Shown here piece after piece: positions 26,684 through 35,169 of a stretch of 64,000 nt of DNA (its first letter is position 1; the number at the start of each line of letters is the position of its first letter). A program made the translations under genes and the position numbers. The notes beneath the pieces were generated by a model that ran no database searches, was not told the DNA's origin, and worked only from the letters and a program-made list of their open reading frames with translations. The stretch is from Plantactinospora sp. BC1 (lineage in GTDB: Bacteria > Actinomycetota > Actinomycetes > Mycobacteriales > Micromonosporaceae), in contig NZ_CP028158.1 in the NCBI RefSeq assembly GCF_003030345.1, positions 1,364,001-1,428,000 on the forward strand, in the 5' to 3' direction.

Positions 26684-27628
26684 TCACCCTTGCGGCAGCA
26701 GCGGCCGGACCAGGTCCGGTCGGGGGTGGAGTCGGACGGTGTTCCGGGCCAGGTCGCCGGGGCCGGGCATCCGGCTGCCGGGCAGGCTGACCGCGGCGGC
26801 GCCCCAGGCGAGCCCCTCGGCGAGGGCGTCCGCACCGGCTGCGCCGGCGGCCAGGAAGCCGGCCAGCAGCGCGTCGCCGGCCCCGACCGTGCTCTTCGGC
26901 CGCGCCACCGGCGACTCGCCGGTGAGCACGCCGTCGGCGTCGACCAGCACCGCGCCGTCGGCGCCGAGGCTGGCCAGCACCGCGCCGGCACCCCAGCCGC
27001 GCAGCCGCGCGGCGGCGTCGACCACGTCGCCGAGGGAGTGCAGCGGGGCGCCGACCGCCTCGGCCAGCTCCTCCCGGTTCGGCTTGACCAGCGCCGCGCC
27101 GGCCTCGGCGGCGGCCCGCAGCGCCGGCCCGCTGGTGTCGACGGCCAGCCGCACTCCGGCGTCGACCAGCCGGGCGCAGAGGTCGCCGAAGGCGGTCACC
27201 GGCAGTCCCGGCGGCACGCTGCCGCAGGCGACCACCCAGTCGGCCGCCCCGGACGCCGCGAGCACCGCGCTGGTGACCTCGGCGAACTCCGGCCCGGTCA
27301 GGACCGGGCCGGACTCGTTGATCTTGGTCACCGTGCCGTCCGGCTCGGCGAGGGTGATGTTCGACCGGGTACGGCCGGCGATCGGCACCACCAGCAGCTC
27401 GACCCCCTCGCCCTCCAGCAGCCGGACGAGCTGGGCCCCCTCCTCGCCGCCGACCGGCAGTACCGCCCGGGACGGTACGCCGTTGGCCAGCAGTGCCCGG
27501 GAGACGTTCACGCCCTTGCCACCCGGGTCGAGGTGTGCGGAGGCGGCCCGGATCACCTCGCCCCGGACCAGCAGGTCGATCTCCATCGCCCGGTCCAGGC
27601 TGGGGTTGAGCGTGACGGTGAGGATCAT
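26684..27628 (-). CDS. PfkB family kinase, 1-phosphofructokinase / tagatose-6-phosphate kinase type
   Basis: Sugar-phosphate kinase of 314 residues. It has the FruK/LacC-type start MILTVTLNPSLDRAME, the DPGGKGVNVSRAL signature, KPNREELAEAVG and the catalytic GAGDALLAGFLA. Relatives make fructose 1,6-bisphosphate from fructose 1-phosphate or tagatose 1,6-bisphosphate from tagatose 6-phosphate. In a hexitol operon with a zinc dehydrogenase either product is possible. It overlaps the DeoR stop by 4 bp and is 125 bp from EIIC. Confidence 0.88.
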   Translation of the reverse strand: MILTVTLNPSLDRAMEIDLLVRGEVIRAASAHLDPGGKGVNVSRALLANGVPSRAVLPVGGEEGAQLVRLLEGEGVELLVVPIAGRTRSNITLAEPDGTVTKINESGPVLTGPEFAEVTSAVLAASGAADWVVACGSVPPGLPVTAFGDLCARLVDAGVRLAVDTSGPALRAAAEAGAALVKPNREELAEAVGAPLHSLGDVVDAAARLRGWGAGAVLASLGADGAVLVDADGVLTGESPVARPKSTVGAGDALLAGFLAAGAAGADALAEGLAWGAAAVSLPGSRMPGPGDLARNTVRLHPRPDLVRPLLPQG

Positions 27629-28386
27629 GCCCGTACCACCCGTACGCCGGCCGCCTCGACGTCGTCGGCAAGCTCCTCGTCCACCCCGTTGTCGGTGATC
27701 AGCAGGTCGAGGTCGGCCAGGGTGCCGAACCGGGCCAGGTAGTCGTTGCCGATCTTGGTGTGGTCGGCCAGCAGTACGACCCGGCGGGCGGCACCGATCA
27801 TCGCCCGCTTCACCGCCGCCTCGGCCGGATCGGGGGTGGTCATCCCGCGCTCGACCGAGCAGCCGTTGGTGCCCATGAAGGCGACGTCGACGTAGAGTTC
27901 GGCGAGCGGGCGCAGTGCCCAGTCGTCCACTGTGGCCAGTGTCTTGCCGCGCAGCCGGCCGCCGAGGAGCAGCACCGTCAGGTTGGGCTTCAACCCGAGC
28001 GCGGAGGCGAGCACCGGCGAGTTGACCACCACGGTCAGCTCGCGGTCCGAGGGCAGGAGCTGGGCCAGCCGGGCGGTGGTGGTGCCGGCGTCGAGGATGA
28101 CCGCGCCCTCGTCGGGCAGCTCGGCCAGCGCCGCCTTGGCGATCCGCTCCTTCTCGGTGATGAGTACGGCGTCCCGGGCGGCGAGGGCGGGCTCGAAGCC
28201 GATCCGCTCGACCGGGATCGCCCCGCCGTGCACCCGACGGAGCACGCCGGCCCGCTCCAGCACGGTCAGGTCCCGCCGGATCGTCTCCGCGGTCACGTTC
28301 ATGCCCTCGGCCAGCGCCATCACGTCGACCCGACCCGCCTCGCGGGCCAGACGCAGGATCTCCTGCTGACGTTCCTCGGCGTACAT
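27625..28386 (-). CDS. DeoR family transcriptional regulator
   Basis: Sugar-phosphate-responsive repressor, 253 residues. The HTH (about 6-57) contains DVMALAEGMNVTAETIRRDL and the C-terminal isomerase-like sensor domain has ILDAGTTTARLAQLL and VAFMGTNGCS. It is the first gene of the PTS operon, downstream of a good promoter, and presumably represses it until a sugar phosphate binds. Confidence 0.94.
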   Translation of the reverse strand: MYAEERQQEILRLAREAGRVDVMALAEGMNVTAETIRRDLTVLERAGVLRRVHGGAIPVERIGFEPALAARDAVLITEKERIAKAALAELPDEGAVILDAGTTTARLAQLLPSDRELTVVVNSPVLASALGLKPNLTVLLLGGRLRGKTLATVDDWALRPLAELYVDVAFMGTNGCSVERGMTTPDPAEAAVKRAMIGAARRVVLLADHTKIGNDYLARFGTLADLDLLITDNGVDEELADDVEAAGVRVVRA

Positions 28387-28651
28387 CTGTTGGATCTCCC
28401 GCCCGATCGTTTTTGCTTCCCTTCTGTTTACGCCCGTTCCTGTGGGTCGTCAACATCCTCTCGTAACAGTTTGGTCATCTGGCCGACGCAGCAAGGCTCG
28501 ATCCAGGACAATCCGCCCAGCTAGGCTGGATGCTTCCCGGACTGAGCCGACCTAGCGTCGTTGAGTCTGGTCCGGCAGTACCGGAAACAAACCGACAGGG
28601 ATACCCGTTTGTGTGGTTTCGACCGAGCCGGTGCCCGTACGGCGGGACCGG
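28387..28651. other. Intergenic region between SDR and DeoR operon
   Basis: Non-coding. It holds the DeoR-operon promoter (28425-28453) and an imperfect hairpin near 28590-28615 (ACAAAC facing GTTTGT on the minus strand) that could end the SDR transcript. I see nothing else. Confidence 0.45.
28425..28453 (-). promoter_or_regulatory. Sigma70-like promoter of the DeoR-PTS operon
   Basis: On the minus strand TTGACG (28453-28448), a 17-bp spacer, and TAAACA (28430-28425). The predicted transcript start is about 30 bp before the DeoR ATG at 28386. The AT-rich sequence AAGCAAAAACGATC just downstream may be part of the DeoR site. Confidence 0.6.
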
Positions 28652-29494
28652 TCAGCGGGGCCCGGTCCCGCCCCCGTCGTGGCCGTCGGTGTCGCCTTCC
28701 GCGGCGGAGCGTTCGAGGTCGCGCTGCACCCGGTTCATCCCGTGCAGCCAGCGCTCCGGATCGGTCGCCCGCCGGGTGTAGTACGTCGCCACCTCCGGAT
28801 GCGGCAGCACCAGGAACCGGTCGTCGGCCAGCGCCGCCACCACCTCCTCGGCGACCCGCTCCGGGGTGACCGCCCCGGCCGCGAGCAGGGCGGCACCCGG
28901 GCCCTCGCCCTGCTCCAGCATCGGCGTGCGCACCCCCTGCGGGCAGAGCGCCTGCACGACGACGCCCCGGTGGGCGTAGCTCGCCCGCAGCCACTCGGCG
29001 AACGCCACCGCCGCGTGTTTGGTCACCGAGTAGGGGGCGGCGCCGAGCAGGGTGAGCAGACCCGCGGCCGAGGCGGTGACCAGGAGCCGGCCGCGTCCGG
29101 CCGCCAGCCAGTCGGGCAGCAGCTCCCGGGCGGCGTACACCTGGGACATGGTGTTGACCCGCCAGGCCTGCTCCCAGGTCTCGTCGGTGGCGTCCAGCCC
29201 GCCGGTGCCGAGCACTCCGGCGTTGGCGCAGTAGAGGTCGATCCGGCCGAGCCGCTCCCGGGCGTACCGGACCAGCGCGGCGACCGCCGCCGGGTCGGCC
29301 ATGTCGGCGGGGAAGACCTCGCCGCCGGTCCGGGCCGCGACCGCCCGGGCCGCGTCGGCGTCGAGGTCGTTGACCAGCACCCGGGCACCCTCGGCGGCGA
29401 ACCGGGTGGCCAGCGCCGCGCCGATGCCGGAACCCGCCCCGGTCACCACCACGGCCGCACCGGGCAGGGCGAACCGGACAGCGTCAGCATCCAC
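28652..29494 (-). CDS. Short-chain dehydrogenase/reductase
   Basis: Classical SDR, 280 residues. Cofactor-binding TGAGSGIGAALA (about 18-29), the NAG motif CANAGVLG, catalytic Ser in VTASAAG and the YSVTK Tyr-Lys pair are all present. GTG 29494 (VDADAVRFALPG) was taken as start since it gives a normal N-terminus; no ribosome site is strong. The C-terminal 30 residues are Asp/Gly-rich. Substrate unknown. Confidence 0.88.
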   Translation of the reverse strand: MDADAVRFALPGAAVVVTGAGSGIGAALATRFAAEGARVLVNDLDADAARAVAARTGGEVFPADMADPAAVAALVRYARERLGRIDLYCANAGVLGTGGLDATDETWEQAWRVNTMSQVYAARELLPDWLAAGRGRLLVTASAAGLLTLLGAAPYSVTKHAAVAFAEWLRASYAHRGVVVQALCPQGVRTPMLEQGEGPGAALLAAGAVTPERVAEEVVAALADDRFLVLPHPEVATYYTRRATDPERWLHGMNRVQRDLERSAAEGDTDGHDGGGTGPR

Positions 29495-29583
29495 GATGCG
29501 GACAGTAGTCCCGTCCCGCACCGCTCGGCACTCCCCCGGCCGGGACGGTCCGGCCGCACGGGGGTGCCCGCTACCGTTCCGGG

Positions 29584-30179
29584 ATGTCCGTCGACCTCGC
29601 CGCCACGCTGGCCCGGCCCACCACCCTCGGCGCCCTGCTCGCCGGCACCCGGCACACCCTGGCCGAACTGCTCGGCCCGGTACCCGTACCCGACCTGGAC
29701 CTCGTCGCCGACCGGCGTACGTCCAGGGGCAGCGGGTCGATCCCGGGCGGCGCCTCGACCCGGCCGAGTTGGCCGGTACCAGCATCGGAGACCCGATCCC
29801 GGCCGAGTCCGCCACCAGCCCCGGCACGGCGCACTACGAGATCGACGTCCCGGCCAGTGGCGACGTGGTGTGGCTGACGGTCATCGACCACCTGCCCGAG
29901 GCCGGCGGTGGGGTGGAGGCGGTCTTCAGCCCCTGTCGCGCCTGCGTCGGCGTCGTGCTGGCCACCGCCCTGGCGCTGACCGCCGCCGAGCTGACCGGTG
30001 GCGAGTTCGTCGACGAGCAGATCCGGATGCTCCGGCCCGGGCCGACCGACCCGGGCCGGTTCGTCGCCGCGACCCGGCTGGCCCCGCCGCCGGACGACGA
30101 CTTCGCCCTCGGCTGCGAGCGGTACCTGCGCCAGTTTCCGGCGCTGAACGGCTGGCCCCGGCGCCGCTCGATGCGCTGA
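29584..30179 (+). pseudogene. Unknown actinobacterial protein, broken by an apparent 1-bp deletion
   Basis: The reading frame starts at ATG 29584 (MSVDLAATLARPTTLGAL) and is coding-like to about 29712, after which it loses sense; from about 29715 the -1 frame continues with good protein sequence (AYVQGQRVDPGRR) to the stop at 30179. Inserting one G in the CCGGCG at 29712-29717 would give D-R-A-Y-V-Q and one 198-residue protein. Total length is 596 bp, one short of a multiple of three. The product has a GTAHYEIDVPASGDVVWLTV segment and I do not recognise the family. A real mutation or a sequence error are both possible. Confidence 0.65.
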
Positions 30180-30264
30180 CCGGCCGGCGGCCGGCGGGCG
30201 GTGCACGGCCGGGATCCGCCGGTCGCCGCAGCGCCCGGTTGGGCGTGGTGAAAAGCTGACGGGT

Positions 30265-32019
30265 ATGAGTTCCGACAGCGCACCACCCGCTCCGCCGGTC
30301 AGCACCAGCCCGAACGACTCCGACGACGGCTCCGGCACCTTCGCCGACCTCGGGCTGCGGACCGAACTCCTGGACGCGCTCGGCACGCTCGGCTACGAGG
30401 AGCCGACCGCCATCCAGCGGGCCGCCATCCCGCCCCTGCTGGCCGGCCAGGACCTGCTCGGCCAGGCCGCCACCGGGACCGGGAAGACCGCCGCGTTCGC
30501 GCTGCCGCTGCTGCACCGGCTGCCGGAGGGGCGGCGTTCCGGTGCGCCGGTGGCGCTGATCCTGGTACCGACCCGGGAACTGGCGGTGCAGGTCTCCGAG
30601 GCGATCCACCGGTACGGCCGCGAACTCGGCGTACGGGTGCTGCCGATCTACGGGGGCCAGCCGATCGCCCGGCAACTGCGGGCACTGGACGGCGGAGTGG
30701 ACGTGGTGGTGGCCACCCCGGGACGGGCGCTGGACCACATCGCCCGGGACACTCTCCGACTCGACGGCCTCGCGACCGTCGTGCTGGACGAGGCGGACGA
30801 GATGCTCGACATGGGGTTCGCCGAGGACATCGAGGCGATCCTGCAACACGTACCGGAGCAACGGCAGACGGTGCTCTTCTCCGCCACCATGCCGGCCCGG
30901 ATCGACGGGATGGCCCGGCAGTACCTGCGGGACCCGGCCCGGATCGAGATCGGCCGGCAGCCGGCGCCCACCGGCACCGCCCCGCTGGTCCGGCAGACCG
31001 CGTACGTGGTCGCCCGGGCGCACAAGCCGGCCGCGCTCGGCCGGGTACTCGACGTCGAGGCGCCGACCGCGGCGATCGTCTTCTGCCGCAGCCGGGAGGA
31101 GGTCGACCGGCTCACCGAGACGATGAACGGTCGCGGCTACCGGGCCGAGGCGCTGCACGGCGGGATGACCCAGGAGCAGCGGGACCGGGTGATGGGCCGG
31201 CTCCGGGCGGGTACCGCCGACCTGCTGGTGGCGACCGACGTGGCCGCCCGGGGGCTGGACATCGAGCAGCTCACCCACGTGGTGAACTACGACGTGCCGT
31301 CGGCCCCGGAGTCCTACGTGCACCGGATCGGCCGGGTCGGCCGGGCCGGCCGGCAGGGGGTGGCGATCACCCTGGCCGAGCCGCGCGAGCACCGGATGCT
31401 CAAGACCATCGAGCGGACCACCGGGCAGCGGATCTCGATCGACAAGATTCCGACCGTGGCCGACCTGCGGACCCGGCGGCTGGAGATGACCCGGGCGGCG
31501 CTGCACGAGAGCCTGCTGGAGGACGACCTCGACCCGTTCCGGGTGATCGTGGAGACCCTCACCGACGAGTTCGACGTGATGGAGGTGGCGCTGGCGGCGG
31601 TCAAGCTGGCGCACGAGTCGGCCGGAGGCGGCCCGGTCGACGAGGAGGAGGACATCCCGCAGGTGGCGTTCCGGTCCGACCGGGACGGCCGGGCCCGCCG
31701 CGACGGTGGCCGGGACGGCGGCCGGGACGACCGGCGCGCCGCCCGGCCCCGCTCCGGCGACATGGCCTGCCTCTTCATCGGGGTCGGCCGGCGGGCCGGG
31801 ATCCGCCCGCAGGATCTGGTCGGGGCGATCACCGGCGAGACGGCGGTCAGCGGCCGGGAGATCGGCTCGATCGAGATCGCCGACCGGTTCTCGCTGGTCG
31901 AGGTGCCGAGGTCGGCGGCGAACGAGGTGATCACCCGGCTCCGGCAGAGCACCATCAAGGGCCGCAAGGCGACGGTACGCCGGGATCGCGAGGTCGGCCG
32001 CGACCAGCGCGACGGCTGA
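30265..32019 (+). CDS. DEAD-box ATP-dependent RNA helicase with DbpA-type RNA-binding domain
   Basis: Cytosolic RNA helicase (CsdA/DeaD group), 584 residues. Motifs in order are Q (GYEEPTAIQ), I (AATGTGKT), Ia (PTRELAVQ), II (VLDEADEMLD), III (SAT), IV (IVFCRSR), V (ATDVAARGLD) and VI (HRIGRVGRAG). An Arg/Gly/Asp-rich linker (about 475-500) precedes a DbpA-like RNA-binding domain (ACLFIGVGRRAGIRPQDLVG). Roles in ribosome assembly and cold adaptation are known in relatives. The N-terminal 25 residues are low-complexity. Confidence 0.95.
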   Translation: MSSDSAPPAPPVSTSPNDSDDGSGTFADLGLRTELLDALGTLGYEEPTAIQRAAIPPLLAGQDLLGQAATGTGKTAAFALPLLHRLPEGRRSGAPVALILVPTRELAVQVSEAIHRYGRELGVRVLPIYGGQPIARQLRALDGGVDVVVATPGRALDHIARDTLRLDGLATVVLDEADEMLDMGFAEDIEAILQHVPEQRQTVLFSATMPARIDGMARQYLRDPARIEIGRQPAPTGTAPLVRQTAYVVARAHKPAALGRVLDVEAPTAAIVFCRSREEVDRLTETMNGRGYRAEALHGGMTQEQRDRVMGRLRAGTADLLVATDVAARGLDIEQLTHVVNYDVPSAPESYVHRIGRVGRAGRQGVAITLAEPREHRMLKTIERTTGQRISIDKIPTVADLRTRRLEMTRAALHESLLEDDLDPFRVIVETLTDEFDVMEVALAAVKLAHESAGGGPVDEEEDIPQVAFRSDRDGRARRDGGRDGGRDDRRAARPRSGDMACLFIGVGRRAGIRPQDLVGAITGETAVSGREIGSIEIADRFSLVEVPRSAANEVITRLRQSTIKGRKATVRRDREVGRDQRDG

Positions 32020-32060
32020 GTCGCCGCCCCGCCGCGACCGACGACGTGGCCGGGTCGCCG

Positions 32061-32126
32061 GCCGTGGCGACCGGCGGCAGGGCCGGGGCGCCGCCCGTGG
32101 CGGCCGGCGGCAGGGCCGGGTCGACG
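32061..32126. repeat. 33-bp tandem duplication in the gap after the helicase gene
   Basis: Two adjacent 33-bp copies sharing CGTGGCG(A/G)CCGGCGGCAGGG, in the 190-bp gap between the helicase stop and the methyltransferase start. A second short repeat of CCCGACGGA lies at about 32170-32190. Confidence 0.6.
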
Positions 32127-32209
32127 CTGTCAGCGGGTCGGCGCCGGTGCCGGAGGGACGGGGTAGCGGACCCGACGGACCCGACGGACCGTCATCGGAG
32201 GAGGGGCAG

Positions 32210-33001
32210 GTGGACGGGGCGGACCCGGATCGCTGGTCGGCGGTCGCCGCGGGCTGGGCCGAACTGTGGGGTGGCTTCGCCGAGCCGGTCTGGCGGGTCG
32301 TCGCGGCGGCCGGCGGGATCGGGCCGGGTTCCCGGGTGCTCGACGTCGGCTGTGGCGGCGGCGACCTGCTCGGCTATCTCGACCGGCTCGGCGCGACGAC
32401 CGCCGGGATCGACCCGGCGCCCGGGATGCTGGCGCTGGCCAGGTCCCGGCTTCCCACCGCCGACCTGCGGATCGGCGACGCCGAGCGGCTACCCTGGCCG
32501 GATCGGACGTTCGACCTGGTGACCTCGGTCAACGCCGTGCAGTTCGCCGACGACACCCTGGACGCGCTGGCCGAGTTCGTCCGGGTCACCCGCCCCGGCG
32601 GCCTGGTCGCGATCGCGAACTGGGCGGAGGGGCGGCAGAACGACCTGGACACGGTCGAGCGGGCGGTCGCGTACGCCGCCGGCGAGGAGCCGCTGCCCGA
32701 CGGCGAGTTGCGGGAGCCCGGTGGGCTCGAACGGCTGCTCGCCGACGGTGGGCTCGACCTGGTGGCGGCCGGGCTGGTCCAGGTCCCCTGGTACGTGCCC
32801 GACGACGACGCGCTGGTGCGTGGCGTACTGCTGGGCGAGGATCCGGAGACGATCGCCGCCACCGCGCCGACGGTACGGGAGGCGGCCCACCCGTTCCGGC
32901 AGCCGGACGGCGGCTACCGCCTCGACAACGCGTTCCGGTACGCCGTCGGCCGTACTCCCGGTCCCCGACCGTGCTCCGTACACCTCGCTCGGGCTGGTTG
33001 A
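32210..33001 (+). CDS. Class I SAM-dependent methyltransferase
   Basis: Methyltransferase_11 type protein of 263 residues. Motif I is VLDVGCGGGDLLGYL (about 42-56), the acidic residue after strand 2 is in TAGIDPAPGML and motif II/post I reads PWPDRTFDLVTSVNAVQF. GTG 32210 was chosen over an in-frame upstream ATG since GGAGGAGG sits 5-6 bp before it. The acceptor substrate is unknown; UbiE-like small-molecule methylation is the usual guess. Confidence 0.88.
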   Translation: MDGADPDRWSAVAAGWAELWGGFAEPVWRVVAAAGGIGPGSRVLDVGCGGGDLLGYLDRLGATTAGIDPAPGMLALARSRLPTADLRIGDAERLPWPDRTFDLVTSVNAVQFADDTLDALAEFVRVTRPGGLVAIANWAEGRQNDLDTVERAVAYAAGEEPLPDGELREPGGLERLLADGGLDLVAAGLVQVPWYVPDDDALVRGVLLGEDPETIAATAPTVREAAHPFRQPDGGYRLDNAFRYAVGRTPGPRPCSVHLARAG

Positions 33002-33054
33002 CCGGACGACCGCGACACCCCGCCGACCAGGCGTACCGGATGTACTATCAATTC

Positions 33055-33073
33055 ACAGTCATCAATTGACTGT
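33055..33073. promoter_or_regulatory. Inverted repeat upstream of the GH6 gene
   Basis: ACAGTCA-TCAAT-TGACTGT, a perfect 7-5-7 palindrome in an AT-rich patch 37 bp before the cellulase start. It fits an operator. It does not resemble the CebR box of cellulose-degrading actinomycetes. Confidence 0.5.
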
Positions 33074-33109
33074 CGTCGGACGACCCGATCTCGCGGGGTG
33101 AGCGAACCC

Positions 33110-34486
33110 ATGACACTGCCGCTACTCGTACCCGCGTCGGCCCGACCCCGTCGGGCCCTGACCGTGCTGGCCACGCTGGCGCTGCTGCTGGCCGGATCGC
33201 CCGCCTCCCCCGCCCGGGCCGCCGACCTCGACCGGGCCGCCGACGTCGACCGAGCCCCGGTGGACAACCCCTACCTCGGCGCGACGGCGTACGTGAACCC
33301 GGAGTGGTCCGCCCGGGCCCGCGCCGAACCCGGCGGGGCGGCCGTCGCCGACCAGCCGACCGGGGTCTGGCTGGACCGGATCGCCGCCGTCGCCGGCACG
33401 CCGGGACGGATGGGGCTGCGCGCCCACCTGACCTCGGCGCTGGCGCAGGGCGCCGACCTGGTGCAGCTGATCCTCTACAACCTGCCCGGCCGGGATTGCA
33501 ACCGCCGGGTCGGCTACGGCGAGCTGGCCATCGACGAGCTCGACCGGTACCGGACCGAGTTCGTCGACCCGATCGTCGCGATCCTCGCCGACCCGAGCTA
33601 CGCGGGGCTGCGGATCGTCACCGTCGTGGAGCCGAACTCGCTGCCGAACCTGGTCACCCACACCTCGCCGCGCCCCGCCGCGACCGCCGGCTGCGACCGT
33701 GCCAAGGCCGGCGGCGTGCACCTCGCCGGCATCGGCTACGCGCTCGCGCGGCTGGCCACCGTGCCGAACGTCTACGCCTACCTGGACGCCAGCCACCACG
33801 GCCAACTCGGCTGGTCGGACGACGGGGCCGCGACGGCGGCACTGCTACACCAGGCGGCCACCACCGCCGGCAGCACCCCGGCGGCCGTGCACGGCTTCAC
33901 CGTCAACGTCGCCAACTATTCGGTACTGCGCGAGCCCTACCTCGACGCCGACGACGTGGTGCACGGCCAGCCGGTCCGGGAGACGCCCTGGATCGCCGGC
34001 AACGCGTACGTCGACGAGCTGCCGTACGCCCGGCAACTGCGCCAGCACCTGGTCGCCGTCGGCTTCTCCACCCGGATCGGCATGCTGGTCGACACCTCCC
34101 GCAACGGCTGGGGCGGACCGGCCCGGCCCACCGGCCCGGGACCGTCGACCAGCGCCGAGGAGTACGTCGAGGCGGGCCGGACCGACCGGCGCGGCTATCT
34201 CGGCAACTGGTGCAACCAGGTCGGCGCCGGACTCGGCGAGCGGCCGGTCGCGGCTCCGGAGGCCGGCATCGACGCGTACGCCTGGATCAAGCCGCCCGGC
34301 GAGTCCGACGGGGCCAGCGACGTGCTCGGGGCGAACCGGCCGTACGAGCCGATGTGCGACCCGACGTACCGCCCGCACCTCTTCCCGACGGTGACCAGTG
34401 GGGCGATGCAGAACGCCCCGCAGGTCGGCGAGTGGTTCCCGCCGCACTTCCGGCAACTGCTGGCCAACGCCTGGCCGCCGCTCTGA
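33110..34486 (+). CDS. Secreted glycoside hydrolase family 6 (cellulase / cellobiohydrolase)
   Basis: Exported beta-1,4-glucanase of 458 residues. A Sec signal peptide (RRALTVLATLALLLAGSPAS, cleavage near ARA-AD, about residue 38) leads to a single GH6 barrel with LILYNLPGRDC, the catalytic-loop IVTVVEPNSLPNLVT, YLDASHHGQLGW and the conserved YAWIKPPGESDG. No carbohydrate-binding module is attached. GTG 33098 is an in-frame alternative start. The length and the loops resemble bacterial cellobiohydrolases, but endo or exo action cannot be decided by eye. Confidence 0.93.
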   Translation: MTLPLLVPASARPRRALTVLATLALLLAGSPASPARAADLDRAADVDRAPVDNPYLGATAYVNPEWSARARAEPGGAAVADQPTGVWLDRIAAVAGTPGRMGLRAHLTSALAQGADLVQLILYNLPGRDCNRRVGYGELAIDELDRYRTEFVDPIVAILADPSYAGLRIVTVVEPNSLPNLVTHTSPRPAATAGCDRAKAGGVHLAGIGYALARLATVPNVYAYLDASHHGQLGWSDDGAATAALLHQAATTAGSTPAAVHGFTVNVANYSVLREPYLDADDVVHGQPVRETPWIAGNAYVDELPYARQLRQHLVAVGFSTRIGMLVDTSRNGWGGPARPTGPGPSTSAEEYVEAGRTDRRGYLGNWCNQVGAGLGERPVAAPEAGIDAYAWIKPPGESDGASDVLGANRPYEPMCDPTYRPHLFPTVTSGAMQNAPQVGEWFPPHFRQLLANAWPPL

Positions 34487-34520
34487 TTGACCACTCTGGA
34501 CGGCGCTCTGACTGCGACCG

Positions 34521-34545
34521 TGCTCCGGCCGGGCAAGCCGGAGCA
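34521..34545. terminator. Hairpin between convergent GH6 and TrmO-like genes
   Basis: TGCTCCGGC pairs with GCCGGAGCA, a 9-bp perfect stem with a 7-base loop, 35 bp after the cellulase stop and 12 bp after the converging gene. Confidence 0.6.
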
Positions 34546-34556
34546 GCGGCCCGCCC

Positions 34557-35015
34557 TCAGTAGTAGTTCCGCATCAGCTCCTCCGCCCAGCCCGGCTGGG
34601 TCACCGGGGTGCGCGGGGCGAACTCCCGCAGGTACGGCTTGACGTCCAGCACCGGCGTACCGTCGAGGGCGTCCAGGTCGGCCACGTGCAGGTCCCGGCC
34701 GTCGACCCGGAGCAGACGGCAGCGCGAGACGGCGAGCCGGTTCGGCCGGTTCGGACCCCGCGAGGCGAAGATGCCGACCACCGGGAAACGGTTGTCGCCG
34801 CGCGGATGCCGGGCCGCCGGGCTCACCCGGTCGGCGTCGACCCGGTCGAAGAGGAACACCACCTCGAGGTGGGAGAAGTCGGCCAGCCCGAGGGCCGCGT
34901 CGGCGGGCAGGTGTTCGGCGATCCGGATCACGGACCGCACGTCCCGCCACTCGTCCTCGAACGCCTCGGCCCGGCCGCCGATCACCCGGCCGACCGGCTC
35001 CACCTGATAGCTCAT
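34557..35015 (-). CDS. TrmO/TsaA-like SAM-dependent tRNA methyltransferase domain protein
   Basis: Single-domain beta-barrel protein of 152 residues. VEPVGRVIGG at the start, the ASRGPNRPNRLAVSRCRLLRV block and VLDVKPYL are typical of the TsaA/VirR/TrmO family, whose E. coli member N6-methylates t6A in tRNA. It lacks the C-terminal extension of full-length TrmO, so the role in tRNA modification is likely but not certain. ATG 35015 was chosen for its AGGTGGAG; an upstream extension in frame is low-complexity. Confidence 0.82.
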   Translation of the reverse strand: MSYQVEPVGRVIGGRAEAFEDEWRDVRSVIRIAEHLPADAALGLADFSHLEVVFLFDRVDADRVSPAARHPRGDNRFPVVGIFASRGPNRPNRLAVSRCRLLRVDGRDLHVADLDALDGTPVLDVKPYLREFAPRTPVTQPGWAEELMRNYY

Positions 35016-35169
35016 CTCCACCTCGAAGTAGTAGTAGTTCGGGCTGTCATCGTAGGGACCGCGCCGCCGCCTCCGTCGCACTGGGTAATCCAGACCGGCT
35101 CCAGAAATTGGGGTACGCCGGTTGCTACCGTTTACCGGCCCGCCGGGAAAAAGGGGGTGACCAGGCACA

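Noticed and set aside
34557-35040. Repeated GTAGTAGTT at both ends of the TrmO-like gene as a recombination repeat
   Set aside because: Each is short and explained by Asn-Tyr-Tyr codons in the gene end and leader; too short to support a mobile insertion.
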